Made by a program: the position numbers and the translations under genes
The notes under the pieces: generated by a model
The model's input: the letters and a program-made list of their open reading frames with translations, nothing else
Databases searched by the model: none
What the model was told of the DNA's origin: nothing
In this document: one piece after another, positions 32,452-42,203 of the stretch
Layout of the letters: every line of letters begins with the position of its first letter
How positions within the stretch are numbered: the first letter of the stretch is position 1
Source of the DNA: Chloracidobacterium sp.
GTDB lineage: Bacteria > Acidobacteriota > Blastocatellia > Pyrinomonadales > Pyrinomonadaceae
DNA: 64,000 nt
Reading direction: 5' to 3'
Assembly (NCBI GenBank): GCA_016720705.1
Contig: JADKKB010000007.1
Location: forward strand, 124,001-188,000

Positions 32452-34131
32452 TCATTTGAGATTTTCCGTATCTACAAGATAATTGCGGTTAACCTCGACC
32501 GAGGTGATATCTGTAGGATACGACACCGACTGCATCGACTCCGTCGGCGTCATCACCACTTCCTTGCCATTGACCGAAACCCGCAAAGGCATCGCAAACC
32601 CATTCACAACCCGTTCGTACTTGAAAGATAATTTATTGTTCTCGATCTTGTATTGAAACAGCGGTATCTTAGTCCCGCGCAGATACTGGTCAAATACCTT
32701 GCTCAGGTCAATACCTGCGTGCTGCGAGATGTACGTTTCGACCTGATTCGTTGTGACCGTCTGATGCCAGAGATCCTTGTTCAGTCCCTGCAATATCGAC
32801 CGCCATTTTACATCGTCGCCGACAACCTGACGGATAGTGTGCAGCATATTGCCGCCCTTGTAATACATATCGCCCGAGCCTTCACGATTGGCACCATAGG
32901 TGCCGATGATCGGACTGTCGTTACGAATGTTCTTACGACTGCCGATGACGTAATCTTCGCCGCTCTTTTTGCCCCAGTAATACTCGACAAATAGATTCTC
33001 AGAGTAATTGGTAAAGCCTTCGTGGATCCACATATCGGCGGCGTCCTTCATCGAGATATTGTTGCCAAACCATTCGTGCCCGGATTCGTGGACGATGATG
33101 AAATCAAACTTAAAACCAATGCCCGTAAAGCTGACATCGCGGCCGCGATAGCCATTGCGATACCAGTTACCATAGGTGACCGAACTCTGATGCTCCATCC
33201 CGGCATAAGACACAGACACGAGTTTGTAGCCGTCCTCATACCAAGGGTATTTGCCGAACCAATACTCAAAGGCCTTCATCATTCGCGGAACTTCCTTGAA
33301 TTGCTTCATCGCGACCGCTTTCTGATGTGCAAGAACCCAATAACTGAGATCGAGCGGCCCTGCAACGCCTTGATATTTTTCCGTCCAGGTCACGTAATTG
33401 CCGATGTTGGCATTTACCCCATAATTATTGATCGGGTTGACGACCTGCCAGTGAAACGTCTTTGTTTTGTTCTTAATATCGTGATCGACCCCTTTGAGAC
33501 GGCCGTTCGAAACTGCGACGAGGTTGTCCGGGACGGTTATATTTATCTTCATACCGCGGTCGGGTTCGTCATAACCGATGTCCTTATTCGGCCACCAAAT
33601 GCTCGCCCCGATCCCCTGACAAGTCGTCGTAATGTAGTGCTCGCCGAGATCGTCGCGGCCCCACGTTACACCGCCGCTCCAGGGCGGATTGGTGCTGGCC
33701 GTCGGCCTTCCACCATATGAGATTTCGATCTTGCTTTCGACGCCCGCCGGTATTTCATTAGCAAATTTGACCCAATAGACATTCCCTTCACGCTCAAATT
33801 GTAGCTCTTCGCCGTTGTAAACAACCTTGGTGATCGCAAGCGGCGTCTGCAGGTCGATCTGCATCTTGCGTCCGGGCTTCAGCGATTTGAACGTAATGAC
33901 GTTCGAACCCTTGATCTCCCGGGTGTCAGGCAAGAACTGCACGGAAAGGTCATAATGCAGTAAGTCCCACCATTCGCGTTCAGGCGTGATCGACCCTCGC
34001 AACATCGCCTGGCGGGTTATCGGAGCAGTTTGTGCCACACCGCGTCCGGCACAAAGCAAAAGGATCACGACACACGCGGCAAAACCGATTACGTTAATAT
34101 GCCCTTTCACGAAACTGATGAGATTATTCAT
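32452..34131 (-). CDS. M1-family metallo-aminopeptidase, exported
   Basis: 559 residues. A signal peptide or anchor (VIGFAACVVILLLCAGRGVAQ, about 14-34) puts it in the periplasm or outside. The N-terminal beta domain of M1 enzymes covers about 60-270. The catalytic domain has the exopeptidase loop YAGMEHQSS (GAMEN equivalent) and the gluzincin motif HESGHEW (His348, Glu349, His352) with the third zinc ligand Glu371 in WIHEGFTNYSE, at the exact HExxH-x18-E spacing. The large C-terminal domains of full-length aminopeptidase N are absent, so it is the short M1 form. Removes N-terminal residues from peptides. Its stop lies 50 bp upstream of the metH aptamer. Confidence 0.9.
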   Translation of the reverse strand: MNNLISFVKGHINVIGFAACVVILLLCAGRGVAQTAPITRQAMLRGSITPEREWWDLLHYDLSVQFLPDTREIKGSNVITFKSLKPGRKMQIDLQTPLAITKVVYNGEELQFEREGNVYWVKFANEIPAGVESKIEISYGGRPTASTNPPWSGGVTWGRDDLGEHYITTTCQGIGASIWWPNKDIGYDEPDRGMKINITVPDNLVAVSNGRLKGVDHDIKNKTKTFHWQVVNPINNYGVNANIGNYVTWTEKYQGVAGPLDLSYWVLAHQKAVAMKQFKEVPRMMKAFEYWFGKYPWYEDGYKLVSVSYAGMEHQSSVTYGNWYRNGYRGRDVSFTGIGFKFDFIIVHESGHEWFGNNISMKDAADMWIHEGFTNYSENLFVEYYWGKKSGEDYVIGSRKNIRNDSPIIGTYGANREGSGDMYYKGGNMLHTIRQVVGDDVKWRSILQGLNKDLWHQTVTTNQVETYISQHAGIDLSKVFDQYLRGTKIPLFQYKIENNKLSFKYERVVNGFAMPLRVSVNGKEVVMTPTESMQSVSYPTDITSVEVNRNYLVDTENLK

Positions 34132-34407
34132 AGCATTAATTGCGCGCTGGACGATCGCGGATCTTGTTCAACGTGCGGGAATGGCTCGTTGATATTGCCC
34201 ATTTTACGGATCATCCCACACTTCGGACTCTAAACCTCTACTGAAAGTCTATCGAAACTTTATTCAAAAACCGCGCCTTTGTCGAGCAATGGTCAGGCCC
34301 CATCCGACCGACCTATCGAGCCGGCCAAGTATTCATCTTGATTTCATCCAACCAAAAGCGGACAATCGGTGTCTAAAGTATTGTTGTTCAGCACAAAGGC
34401 TAAATCT

Positions 34408-35679
34408 ATGAAAAGTCGGGCTTATCGCACTTTCGCCACTTACTTGTTCCTGTTTTCGTTGCTGTTCTCGGCCACCGGGGGCGTTGCCAACGCGCAGTCA
34501 AAGCCGCAAAAGCCGGACCCGAACACCGGCGGTGGAAAAAAGAATACTCGACCGACTCCGCCGACTGAAGAAGAACTGAAAAAAGCAGAAGAGGAACGCA
34601 AGATCCGTGAGGAAGAAAAAAACGCGATCTTTGACGATACGATCGAAAAGGTCGAGACCAACGTCGTTGCTGTTGACGCGGTCGTCCTCAACAAAAAGAC
34701 GGGTCAGATCATCAGCGGCCTAAACAAAGCAAATTTTGCGATCTTTGAAAACGGCGTCAAACAAAATATTTCGAGCTTTGCGACACCAGATTCACCGATC
34801 ACCGTCACGCTCGTTGTCGAATATAGCAAGTGGACGGAGATACTCGGCTCGGCCGGCGGCGGACAGTTCGACCCGGGCACGTATGAGGTGATCCGTCCCG
34901 TTGCTCAGTTTATGACCAACTTCATCAAGCCGCCAAATGATTACGCATCGGTGATCGCATATGATATCCGACCGACGCCGATCACAGATTTTACAAATGA
35001 TCCGGGCCGCATCCGCGCGACGATCGACCTGTTACTCCGCAATCGACCGGCATTTCGCGAAAACGCTATGTTTGACGCCCTCAAACTCGCTCTTGTCGGC
35101 GGCCGGGCAGATTCGGTGGTGCTTGAAAAATCAAAAGAGGAAAAGTCGGATTATGCCGGAATGGTCGCGGTCAAATCCAAGCGAAAGGCGATAATCCTGG
35201 TGGCATCAGGCATCGATACATTCTCCAAGATCGGCTATGACGAAGCCCGGCGGATCATCCAGGAAGCCGGCGTACCGATATACATTATCAGCACCGGCAA
35301 TCTATTCTATAAGATGTACGAAGGCCGTCTGGGTGCGACCGACGACCTCAGTGGCGGTCCCGGACGGCTGACATTCCTGATGGCTCAAAACATTATGAAT
35401 ACGCTTGCCCGTGAGTCGGGCGGACGACACTTCCCGATGACGTTCGAGGCTGAGGTTCCGAGTTATCTGCAGTCTATTAACGCTCTGATGCGCAGTCAAT
35501 ACAGCTTGACCTACGACCTTGCCGAAAAAAAACCGCCCGGCACGCGTTCGAAGATCGAGGTCAAAGTCGATGTTGACGGTGACGGCGTTTACGATGACAA
35601 GGTGTATCAGGTACAGCATCGCCCGTTTTACGTCACGCCGGGCGGCGGAAAGCCCGAGAAAGAAAAGAAAAAGAAGTGA
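34408..35679 (+). CDS. VWFA-related exported protein (acidobacterial type)
   Basis: 423 residues from the ATG chosen here; a GTG 39 nt upstream would precede the signal peptide needlessly. The signal (YLFLFSLLFSATGGVANA) is followed by a charged Lys/Glu coiled-coil-like segment (EEELKKAEEERKIREEEK). Then comes the marker of the Acidobacteria VWFA-related family (TIGR03436 type): VVAVDAVVLNKKTGQIISGLNKANFAIFENGVKQNISSF. The VWFA-like fold continues with PITVTLVVEYSKW, RKAIILVASGIDTFSK and ARESGGRHF. The metal-ion site is degenerate (ESK rather than DxSxS), so adhesion by MIDAS is doubtful. The C-terminus is Lys-rich. A terminator follows. Confidence 0.85.
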   Translation: MKSRAYRTFATYLFLFSLLFSATGGVANAQSKPQKPDPNTGGGKKNTRPTPPTEEELKKAEEERKIREEEKNAIFDDTIEKVETNVVAVDAVVLNKKTGQIISGLNKANFAIFENGVKQNISSFATPDSPITVTLVVEYSKWTEILGSAGGGQFDPGTYEVIRPVAQFMTNFIKPPNDYASVIAYDIRPTPITDFTNDPGRIRATIDLLLRNRPAFRENAMFDALKLALVGGRADSVVLEKSKEEKSDYAGMVAVKSKRKAIILVASGIDTFSKIGYDEARRIIQEAGVPIYIISTGNLFYKMYEGRLGATDDLSGGPGRLTFLMAQNIMNTLARESGGRHFPMTFEAEVPSYLQSINALMRSQYSLTYDLAEKKPPGTRSKIEVKVDVDGDGVYDDKVYQVQHRPFYVTPGGGKPEKEKKKK

Positions 35680-35701
35680 TCTATATCGCTACCAGCATTG
35701 A

Positions 35702-35738
35702 GTGCGGGCCGCAGTTTCAAATTGCAGCCCGCACTTTT
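35702..35738 (+). terminator. Terminator after the VWFA-related gene
   Basis: GTGCGGGC (35702-35709) pairs with GCCCGCAC (35727-35734), with extra pairing GCA/TGC inside, followed by TTTTAT. It lies before the chosen start of the next gene and argues against longer starts at 35702. Confidence 0.8.
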
Positions 35739-35785
35739 ATATTGGCAGCGGCAAACTGTTCTGCTATCCTTTTACGTTTGACCCT

Positions 35786-37675
35786 ATGAGTAAGCGCATC
35801 GTCGAAAGCTATAAACGGAAACTCAGTGTCGAGGAGCACTATGTCGTAAATCGCGGCGGAGCACTTCGTATTGCTCTCTGCTACCCCAATATTCACTCGA
35901 TCGCGATGGCCAATCTCGGGCTTCATACGATGTATGAGCTTTTCAATGCGATACCGGACGTGGTGTGTGAACGCGTATTTTTGCCCGATCGCAACGAACT
36001 TGCCGAATACGAAAAGACCGGTGCGACGTTAATGTCGCTTGAGACACAATCTAAGGTGAAGAGCTTTGACGTGATAGCCTTTTCGATCTCGTTCGAGACC
36101 GACTATCTCAATATGGCGCGGATGCTCCAACTTTCCGGGGTGCCGGTATGGTCTAAGGAGCGCACCAAGGGCCATCCGTTGGTAGTGATGGGCGGTGCAG
36201 CGTCGTTCCTCAATCCGGAACCGATCGCTGACTTTACCGACGTGATCGCGGTCGGCGAGGGTGAGGTGCTGGCCTATCAATTGATCGATGCCATACTCGA
36301 AAATGACTCGAAAGAGGACATTTTGAGGCAATTGGCGCTGATCGGCCGCGGATTTTATGTACCGGCATTTTACGACGTCATCCATAATGAGGACGGTACA
36401 GTTTCGGATTATGTTCCCAACGAACCCGGCGTTCCGCGTCGGGTCGGACGAGCATTGGCCTCGGTCAACCCCAAAGAAGGTACGCTGAGGCGAGCCTTAA
36501 AGCGTGGCGAGGCGGAATTGGCGGAGTTTTTGGTCAATCAGGATACGTTTTGCCCATCCACATCTGTCTGGTCGCCGGGCGCCGAAATGGGCGACCGCCT
36601 TTTAGTCGAAATATCACGCGGCTGTTCGCAAGGTTGCCGATTCTGTTGGGCAGGCTACAACTATTACCCACCACGCGTCGTTCCGGCCAAGGACATACTT
36701 GCCAAGGCTCGCGAGTGGCGGCATAAGACCAACAGGATCGGACTCGTTTCGACCGCGGTCTGCGACCACCCGGAAATTTCAACGATCTTGAGTGAGTTAC
36801 GGGCGATGGACTATCGGATCTCGGTCTCAAGCCTTCGTCTCGACCAGATTTCGGACGAGTTGCTGGACGCTCTGGTCGAGTCGCGTGATCAGCAGATCGC
36901 CGTTGCCCCTGAGACCGGTAGCGATCGGCTTAGACGCGTGATCAACAAGAATCTGACTAATGACGAGATCGTAGATATTTGCGGCTCGGTATTTGACCGC
37001 GGGATGCTGACCATCAAACTCTATATGATGGTCGGCCTGCCAACGGAAACGACAGAGGACCTCGACGAAATATTTACTCTGGTCGAGCGTGTCAAGGACA
37101 GGATGCTGCAGGCCGGCAAGCAGTTTGGCCGTGCCGGCAAGATCATTGCCTCGTTGAACGGCTTTGTCCCCAAACCAAATACGCCATTGCAATGGGACGC
37201 TATTTGCGGTGAAAAGGATCTGAAGCAGCGTATTAAATACGTTGCCAAAGGACTCAGCAAGATCCCAAATGTCGAGGTCCGCTTTATGTCGGCACGGATC
37301 GCTCACGAACAGGCACTGTTCTCATCCGGCGACCGAAGCGTGGCCAGAGTGATCGATCTCGCGGCCCGTTACAAGGACGATCTCAACAGGGCATTGCGCG
37401 AGACCGGGATCGACCCGGCTTTTCATATTTCGCGTGACCGCAGCTATGATGAGTTTCTGCCGTGGTCGATAGTCGATTCCGGTTTGTCGTTTGAGTTTCT
37501 TAAGACCGAACACGAAAAGGCCAGGGCATCTCAGTCGAGTTTGCCCTGCCCTGCAGTCGAAAAGTGTACTACCTGCGGCGTTTGCCCCACCACCTGGCTT
37601 GCTGACGCACCTGAGAGCCTGATCCAGATCCAACCGCTCAAGGTCCGCGCAGCGATGGCCGCCGCCACGGCCTAG
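35786..37675 (+). CDS. B12-binding-domain radical SAM protein (TIGR03960-like)
   Basis: 629 residues from the ATG at 35786 (MSKRIVESYKRKLSVEEHY). The N-terminal half is a cobalamin-binding-like Rossmann domain (GALRIALCYPNIHSIAMANLGL, VMGGAASFLNPEPIADF, GEGEVLAY). The radical SAM core starts at SRGCSQGCRFCWAGYNYYPPR, the CxxxCxxC cluster motif. The fused DUF2344 domain seen in some relatives is missing. The C-terminus instead carries CPAVEKCTTCGVCPTTW, five Cys that may bind a second cluster. The family is widespread, of uncertain reaction, and often next to ribonuclease G. The gene starts just past a terminator and ends 2 bp from the converging minus-strand gene. Confidence 0.85.
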   Translation: MSKRIVESYKRKLSVEEHYVVNRGGALRIALCYPNIHSIAMANLGLHTMYELFNAIPDVVCERVFLPDRNELAEYEKTGATLMSLETQSKVKSFDVIAFSISFETDYLNMARMLQLSGVPVWSKERTKGHPLVVMGGAASFLNPEPIADFTDVIAVGEGEVLAYQLIDAILENDSKEDILRQLALIGRGFYVPAFYDVIHNEDGTVSDYVPNEPGVPRRVGRALASVNPKEGTLRRALKRGEAELAEFLVNQDTFCPSTSVWSPGAEMGDRLLVEISRGCSQGCRFCWAGYNYYPPRVVPAKDILAKAREWRHKTNRIGLVSTAVCDHPEISTILSELRAMDYRISVSSLRLDQISDELLDALVESRDQQIAVAPETGSDRLRRVINKNLTNDEIVDICGSVFDRGMLTIKLYMMVGLPTETTEDLDEIFTLVERVKDRMLQAGKQFGRAGKIIASLNGFVPKPNTPLQWDAICGEKDLKQRIKYVAKGLSKIPNVEVRFMSARIAHEQALFSSGDRSVARVIDLAARYKDDLNRALRETGIDPAFHISRDRSYDEFLPWSIVDSGLSFEFLKTEHEKARASQSSLPCPAVEKCTTCGVCPTTWLADAPESLIQIQPLKVRAAMAAATA

Positions 37676-37677
37676 GA

Positions 37678-38085
37678 CTATTGTTTCAACAAAAATCCGG
37701 TCGGCGTTGCGGTGTGATCAAACACATATTTATAGGTGTATATACCAAACGGAATGATCGGAACCGGCTTTATAAAATAGACACGCGCCTGAATCACATT
37801 GCCGGTCTGTGTGACATTTAAGGTAGCGTCTGCCGGTACCGCGTTCGAGATCATAGCCTTTTCGATCCGTCCCTTGACGTTGTCCACCGGGCTCAATTTG
37901 CCCGATAGTGCCAAACCTTGGGTTACGGCAGTCTGCATTTCGGTCTTAAGGCTTTCGGCCTCGTAGGCGACCGGAACGTAGTTGTAGCCTGCATGCCCTA
38001 AAATGGCGACGACCGCGAGGAAGATCGCAAACTTGACACCGGCGCTTCCGCGCTCGGACGAGCGTTCGTGAAAAGCGTTTTTCAT
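37678..38085 (-). CDS. Small single-pass membrane protein (DUF4845-like)
   Basis: 135 residues from the ATG at 38085, which has GGAG about 11 nt upstream. After a polar N-terminus (HERSSERGSAG) comes one helix (VKFAIFLAVVAILGHAGYNYVP), then a periplasmic domain that starts AYEAESLKTEMQTAVTQGL and ends in beta-rich IPFGIYTYKYVFDHTATP. The 'GxxxFxxxxxxxxxxxxGYNYxPVYYE' layout matches small pilin-like or DUF4845-type proteins common in Acidobacteria. It is the last gene of the glmM-aroB operon, 43 bp after aroB. Function unknown. Confidence 0.7.
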   Translation of the reverse strand: MKNAFHERSSERGSAGVKFAIFLAVVAILGHAGYNYVPVAYEAESLKTEMQTAVTQGLALSGKLSPVDNVKGRIEKAMISNAVPADATLNVTQTGNVIQARVYFIKPVPIIPFGIYTYKYVFDHTATPTGFLLKQ

Positions 38086-38128
38086 TGTATGAGTTACTCC
38101 TGAAATCGCCGGCGGATCCGGCGATATA

Positions 38129-39280
38129 CTATCGGGCAATAAGGCGTTTGAGCGCAGATAAATGGGCGGATAGCGGGATATCATCACCACTAATGATCAC
38201 TGGCTTGCCGATACCCTGTAAAAGAACCATTTGTAGCGAACCGGCAACCTGTTTCTTGTCAAATCTAAAAGCCTCAATGACCAGTTTCGGATCGATGTTG
38301 TCCAACTTCGGCAAAGTGCCGGATCGATGCACAACATCGTTCAACAATTTTACAACGTTTTCGTCACTTAACGCAAGTTCTTTTGAAAGCTCCGCCGCGT
38401 ATATGATCCCATAGCCTACGGCCTCACCGTGCCGAAAGTACTTATAGTCGGTCACCTTTTCGAGTGCGTGGGCGAGCGTATGGCCAAAATTGAGTATCTT
38501 TCGTGATCGTCGGTCACGCCTTGCCGCTGATTCACGCTGATCACCGCTCACGATCCCCGCCTTGAAAGCGACCTGATCGGCAACGATCGCGGCCAGTGAA
38601 CGTCGATATTTAGGATCACCGAAATGATCCGACAAGTGTTCGATGGGAAATTTCTCAAGTAATGCCGCAACTTTACCTAAGAGGTCGATGCTGCCGATGG
38701 CACCTTGCTTTATCGCTTCACAAAATCCGGCGGTCATCTCTCTCCGGTCGAGTGTAGCGAGCAGATCAGGGTCGATCAGAACACCTTTGGGCTGATAAAA
38801 CGCCCCGATCGTGTTTTTGCCAAATTTTGAGTTTATTCCTGTCTTGCCGCCCACCGAAGAATCGATCATCGCCAGCAAAGTCGTAGGGATCTGCAAAAAA
38901 GAGATGCCGCGAAGATATATCGAAGCGGCAAATCCCGCAAGGTCACCGACAACGCCGCCGCCGAGGGCAACAACGGCGTCAGTTCGTGTAAGTCCGGCCG
39001 CGGCGAATGAATCGAGTGCCGCATCGAGCGATCTGAGGTCCTTAAATCTTTCGCCGTCTCGCATTTTCCAGACTGTGACCGCAAAACCTGCGTCCGCCAG
39101 GCTCCGTTCAACCGTCTCGCCGTATAGGCCGAAAACCTTGTCATTCGAAACAATGACAACTCTTTGTGCTGAATGGCCCAGACACTTTTGAGCCCATTTC
39201 CCGCTCGAAGACAATGTGTTGCTGCCGACACTAATGTTATATCGGTGTTGCTCTTCGGTGGTTTCGATCTTGATCAACAT
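38129..39280 (-). CDS. aroB: 3-dehydroquinate synthase
   Basis: Second step of the shikimate pathway: DAHP to 3-dehydroquinate using NAD+ and a divalent metal. 383 residues, normal length. Motifs: VVALGGGVVGDLAGFAASIYLRG near 105, LLAMIDSSVGGKTGIN near 135 (active-site Asp and Lys), GFCEAIKQGAI near 185, ILNFGHTLAHALE near 265 (metal His) and YFRHGEAVGYGI (second metal His). All catalytic residues are present. It follows glmM by 23 bp in the same operon, pairing aromatic amino acid and cell-wall precursor synthesis only by position. Confidence 0.96.
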   Translation of the reverse strand: MLIKIETTEEQHRYNISVGSNTLSSSGKWAQKCLGHSAQRVVIVSNDKVFGLYGETVERSLADAGFAVTVWKMRDGERFKDLRSLDAALDSFAAAGLTRTDAVVALGGGVVGDLAGFAASIYLRGISFLQIPTTLLAMIDSSVGGKTGINSKFGKNTIGAFYQPKGVLIDPDLLATLDRREMTAGFCEAIKQGAIGSIDLLGKVAALLEKFPIEHLSDHFGDPKYRRSLAAIVADQVAFKAGIVSGDQRESAARRDRRSRKILNFGHTLAHALEKVTDYKYFRHGEAVGYGIIYAAELSKELALSDENVVKLLNDVVHRSGTLPKLDNIDPKLVIEAFRFDKKQVAGSLQMVLLQGIGKPVIISGDDIPLSAHLSALKRLIAR

Positions 39281-39303
39281 TTCGTTAAATAATACCGCGT
39301 CGG

Positions 39304-40656
39304 CTAATCGTCAAGGCCTATCTCGGCTCGAATGACGTCGGCGATACGATTTGCCTGAGTCTCGACCTGAGCCTGATCCTTGCCCTCGATCATCACACGA
39401 GCCAGATTCTCGGTGCCAGAATACCGCAACAGCAACCTACCCTCGCCCATAATTTCGTCTTCGACCGCTTTTGCAGCCGCGGCGATCGCCGGAACCGACT
39501 CAAAGGGCAACTTTTGGCTCACCTTAACATTGACGAGTACCTGAGGATATCTGACAAAGCCGTCAGCCATATGGGACAGCGTGACACCCTTTTCCACCAT
39601 TGCACGCAGCATAAACAGAGCGGTCATAATGCCGTCACCGACCAGGCTATGCCTGGCAAAGATAACGTGGCCTGATTGTTCGCCGCCGACCTCCGAATCG
39701 GTCTCAAGTAATTGCTGCAGTACATACTTGTCACCGACCGCCGCCCGGATCAGTTCAATGCCGATCGAACGCATCGCGATCTCAAGCCCGATATTACTCA
39801 TCACGGTCGCCACCACCTTGGAGTTTTGTATTCGGCCGTGCCCTTTTAAGTACTGTGCCATCGCCCACAATGTCGCGTCGCCATCAACGATCGCACCGTT
39901 CTCATCGACAAAGAGAGCGCGGTCCGCGTCGCCGTCAAATGCGACGCCGAGGTCAGCGCCGTTTTCAATGACCGCCGCCTGGAGATGTTCGAGATGCAGC
40001 GATCCGCACTTTTCGTTGATGTTGCGTCCGTCAGGCTGATGATGGATCGGGATCACGTCTGCCCCCAACAACCGAAAGACCCGCGGCGCGATCTCCGACG
40101 CGGCACCGTTTGCACAGTCCAGGACGATCTTGATGCCTTCCGCACGAAGTCCGGAAACGGCATTTGTCAGATGGGCGACATAGTCGTCAACGAAAACGTC
40201 AGAGGCTACAGCCGGCAAACGGTCATCATTATGCTGAATGTCGGAGATTGAACCATAAATATCACGTTCCGTTTCGCGCTCGATCGATTCCTCGATCTTT
40301 TTGCCCGACGGCAGAAATATCTTCAGACCATTGTCGTGAAATGGGTTATGCGACGCACTGATCACGACGCCGGCGTCGAACCCTTCGGCCTTGGTCAGAA
40401 ATGCCACGCCCGGCGTCGTGATCACACCTGCCGAAACACACTCTGCACCTGCGGATTCGGCTCCGCTGCAAAACGCTCGTTCGATAAACTCGCCCGACTC
40501 GCGCGTGTCGCGGCCGATCACGAATTTCGGCGGTCGCTGAAGAGTTTGGCCAAACTGTCTCGCCAGCGAACGCCCGATGACGGCTATCGTTCTACTATCA
40601 AGCGGAAATTCATTTGCCCGTCCGCGAATGCCATCTGTCCCAAAGAGCTCTTTCAT
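39304..40656 (-). CDS. glmM: Phosphoglucosamine mutase
   Basis: Converts glucosamine-6-phosphate to glucosamine-1-phosphate for UDP-GlcNAc, thus peptidoglycan and LPS. 450 residues. The N-terminus MKELFGTDGIRG is diagnostic. The phosphoserine is Ser102 in ISASHNPFHDNG, the metal loop is DGDADRALFVDENG and the sugar loop GGEQSGHVIFARHS. The phosphate-binding loop RYSGTENLARVMIEG is at the end. All features are intact. First gene of a three-gene minus-strand operon; the upstream intergenic region is AT-rich and promoter-like, but no clear -35/-10 pair could be fixed. Confidence 0.97.
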   Translation of the reverse strand: MKELFGTDGIRGRANEFPLDSRTIAVIGRSLARQFGQTLQRPPKFVIGRDTRESGEFIERAFCSGAESAGAECVSAGVITTPGVAFLTKAEGFDAGVVISASHNPFHDNGLKIFLPSGKKIEESIERETERDIYGSISDIQHNDDRLPAVASDVFVDDYVAHLTNAVSGLRAEGIKIVLDCANGAASEIAPRVFRLLGADVIPIHHQPDGRNINEKCGSLHLEHLQAAVIENGADLGVAFDGDADRALFVDENGAIVDGDATLWAMAQYLKGHGRIQNSKVVATVMSNIGLEIAMRSIGIELIRAAVGDKYVLQQLLETDSEVGGEQSGHVIFARHSLVGDGIMTALFMLRAMVEKGVTLSHMADGFVRYPQVLVNVKVSQKLPFESVPAIAAAAKAVEDEIMGEGRLLLRYSGTENLARVMIEGKDQAQVETQANRIADVIRAEIGLDD

Positions 40657-40868
40657 ATATAAATGAAGTAAACAAAGGAGAAAAACCTTTTATACATTAA
40701 GTATTAGTCCAACACAAACGTCGTCTATCCATAATGATTTGTTGTATATAATATAAATTTTTCAAAATCTGTTGACAACCACTGTCGGAATGAGCGAATC
40801 TTAATCGTGTGACTTGCCGGCGCAATTTCCTGAACACTATCTGTAAGCGATTCCGTATCAACAAATCT

Positions 40869-42128
40869 ATGAAATTTAGCATTACCTCGATCCTGCTCGT
40901 CTTCGCAACACTCGCAATCGGCAATCTAGGCAGCGTTCAGGCGCAGACTGCTCCTACTTCGTCGCGAGTGATAGTGACAAGCACTCTGCCGCCCGCCAAG
41001 GCCATCGCGACACCGGCACCCCGTCCGGTACAAACGCCGATCGTCGTGTCGAGTGCACCGCCTAGCGTTCAGGCCCAACAGGCAACTAATATCAATCGGT
41101 CAGGATTGAGTTTTGCGCAGATCAAGGCCAAGATCGCCGAGGCCCGCCGTATTATGCAGGTTCGCCCGCTAACGACTGCGTCGGCTGAAACTACGGTTCC
41201 GATTTTTCAAAATAGCTTGATCAGGATCGCGTTTTACGACTGGCGGACTCGCCAGATCGACAATGTTGTTCTTTCCAAAGAGCAGTTCCTGACCGCCTCC
41301 GTGCCGTCCACCGCGGTTGCCGCATCGGGCAAGCAGTTCGTTGTGACTACAGTTCGGGCGAACGGCGTAAATACGCCTGTTACGATCGCCGACGAAAGCG
41401 GCCAACAGCAATTGCCACTGGTCGTCCAGTATCCCCGTGAGAATAATGGTGTTTTTCAGGAAATGGCATATTATGTTTCGACGCACGCCGGCCTGATCAC
41501 CCCTGAGGTCGTAAATGCGGGACAGTTTTACGTTAGAAATGTGATCGAGATCGCCCGCGAACGCCTGAGTGAACGCGGTATCACTATACAGCCTAAGGTC
41601 GCTGACATTGCCGAGCGGCTTGCGACCGTCGAGCACGTTGATCATCTGAGATTTAGGACAGAATATCACCCGAACATTTATAACGACATATTTACGCTCT
41701 ATGCTCTCAATGAGGGCCAGACGTACCGTTACTCTGTGAGTTCGGCCGGTGCGGGCGGGATGGTTCAGATGATCCCGTCGACATATAGGATGGTGCGAGC
41801 CCGATTTCCGGGAGTTTACCTAATGCCCGATTTTGTCGAAGGGATGCGGGACCACGTTAATGCGGCCAAGGTTATGTTGCTATATATGCAAATGACCTGG
41901 AATGATCTGACCGCGAGTCCGACCGTTGCGAATGCATTGCAGACGGGCATTGCTACACCCGAGCAACTAATGGCCGCAGGATATAACTCAAACCCCGCTA
42001 AACTTCCCGGATACATTAATCGCGGCGGACAGAACTGGACCACACTTATTCCGAGAGAGACCAAGATATATCTGCAGATATATGAATCGCTCGAGCGAGC
42101 GGTCCCGATGAACTCCAGGAACCGGTAG
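40869..42128 (+). CDS. Exported lytic-transglycosylase-like protein
   Basis: 419 residues; signal peptide MKFSITSILLVFATLAIGNLGSVQAQ. A long Pro/Thr/Val-rich and helical middle section precedes a C-terminal domain close to SLT lytic transglycosylases. The catalytic Glu is probably Glu282 in LNEGQTYRYSVSSAGAGGMVQMIPSTY: the E-x8-SxxGA spacing and the GLMQ-like GMVQMIPST match the family, and AGYNSNPAKLPGY is the AYNAG-type motif. It lacks the usual ESxF start, so activity is likely but not certain. It would cut glycan strands in the periplasm. Starts at 40869; upstream in-frame codons would only extend the signal. Confidence 0.75.
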   Translation: MKFSITSILLVFATLAIGNLGSVQAQTAPTSSRVIVTSTLPPAKAIATPAPRPVQTPIVVSSAPPSVQAQQATNINRSGLSFAQIKAKIAEARRIMQVRPLTTASAETTVPIFQNSLIRIAFYDWRTRQIDNVVLSKEQFLTASVPSTAVAASGKQFVVTTVRANGVNTPVTIADESGQQQLPLVVQYPRENNGVFQEMAYYVSTHAGLITPEVVNAGQFYVRNVIEIARERLSERGITIQPKVADIAERLATVEHVDHLRFRTEYHPNIYNDIFTLYALNEGQTYRYSVSSAGAGGMVQMIPSTYRMVRARFPGVYLMPDFVEGMRDHVNAAKVMLLYMQMTWNDLTASPTVANALQTGIATPEQLMAAGYNSNPAKLPGYINRGGQNWTTLIPRETKIYLQIYESLERAVPMNSRNR

Positions 42129-42155
42129 ATCGAAATATTTATTTTGTAAGGAAAT

Positions 42156-42190
42156 GGCCGCACCGATAACAGTCGGTACGGCCTTTTTTT
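42156..42190. terminator. Terminator between SLT-like and CYTH genes
   Basis: GGCCGCACCGA pairs with TCGGTACGGCC around a 6-nt loop (one mismatch), followed by TTTTTTT. It ends the plus-strand transcript and lies between converging genes. Confidence 0.88.
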
Positions 42191-42203
42191 GCTCCTAACG
42201 ATG

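Noticed and set aside
33022..33720. 232-codon plus-strand frame inside the M1 aminopeptidase gene
   Set aside because: Antisense to a gene with intact zinc motif; no independent features.
40771..40800. TTGACA box before the SLT-like gene as a promoter
   Set aside because: The -35 is perfect but the region 17-18 nt on (CGAATC/GAATCT) is a poor -10.
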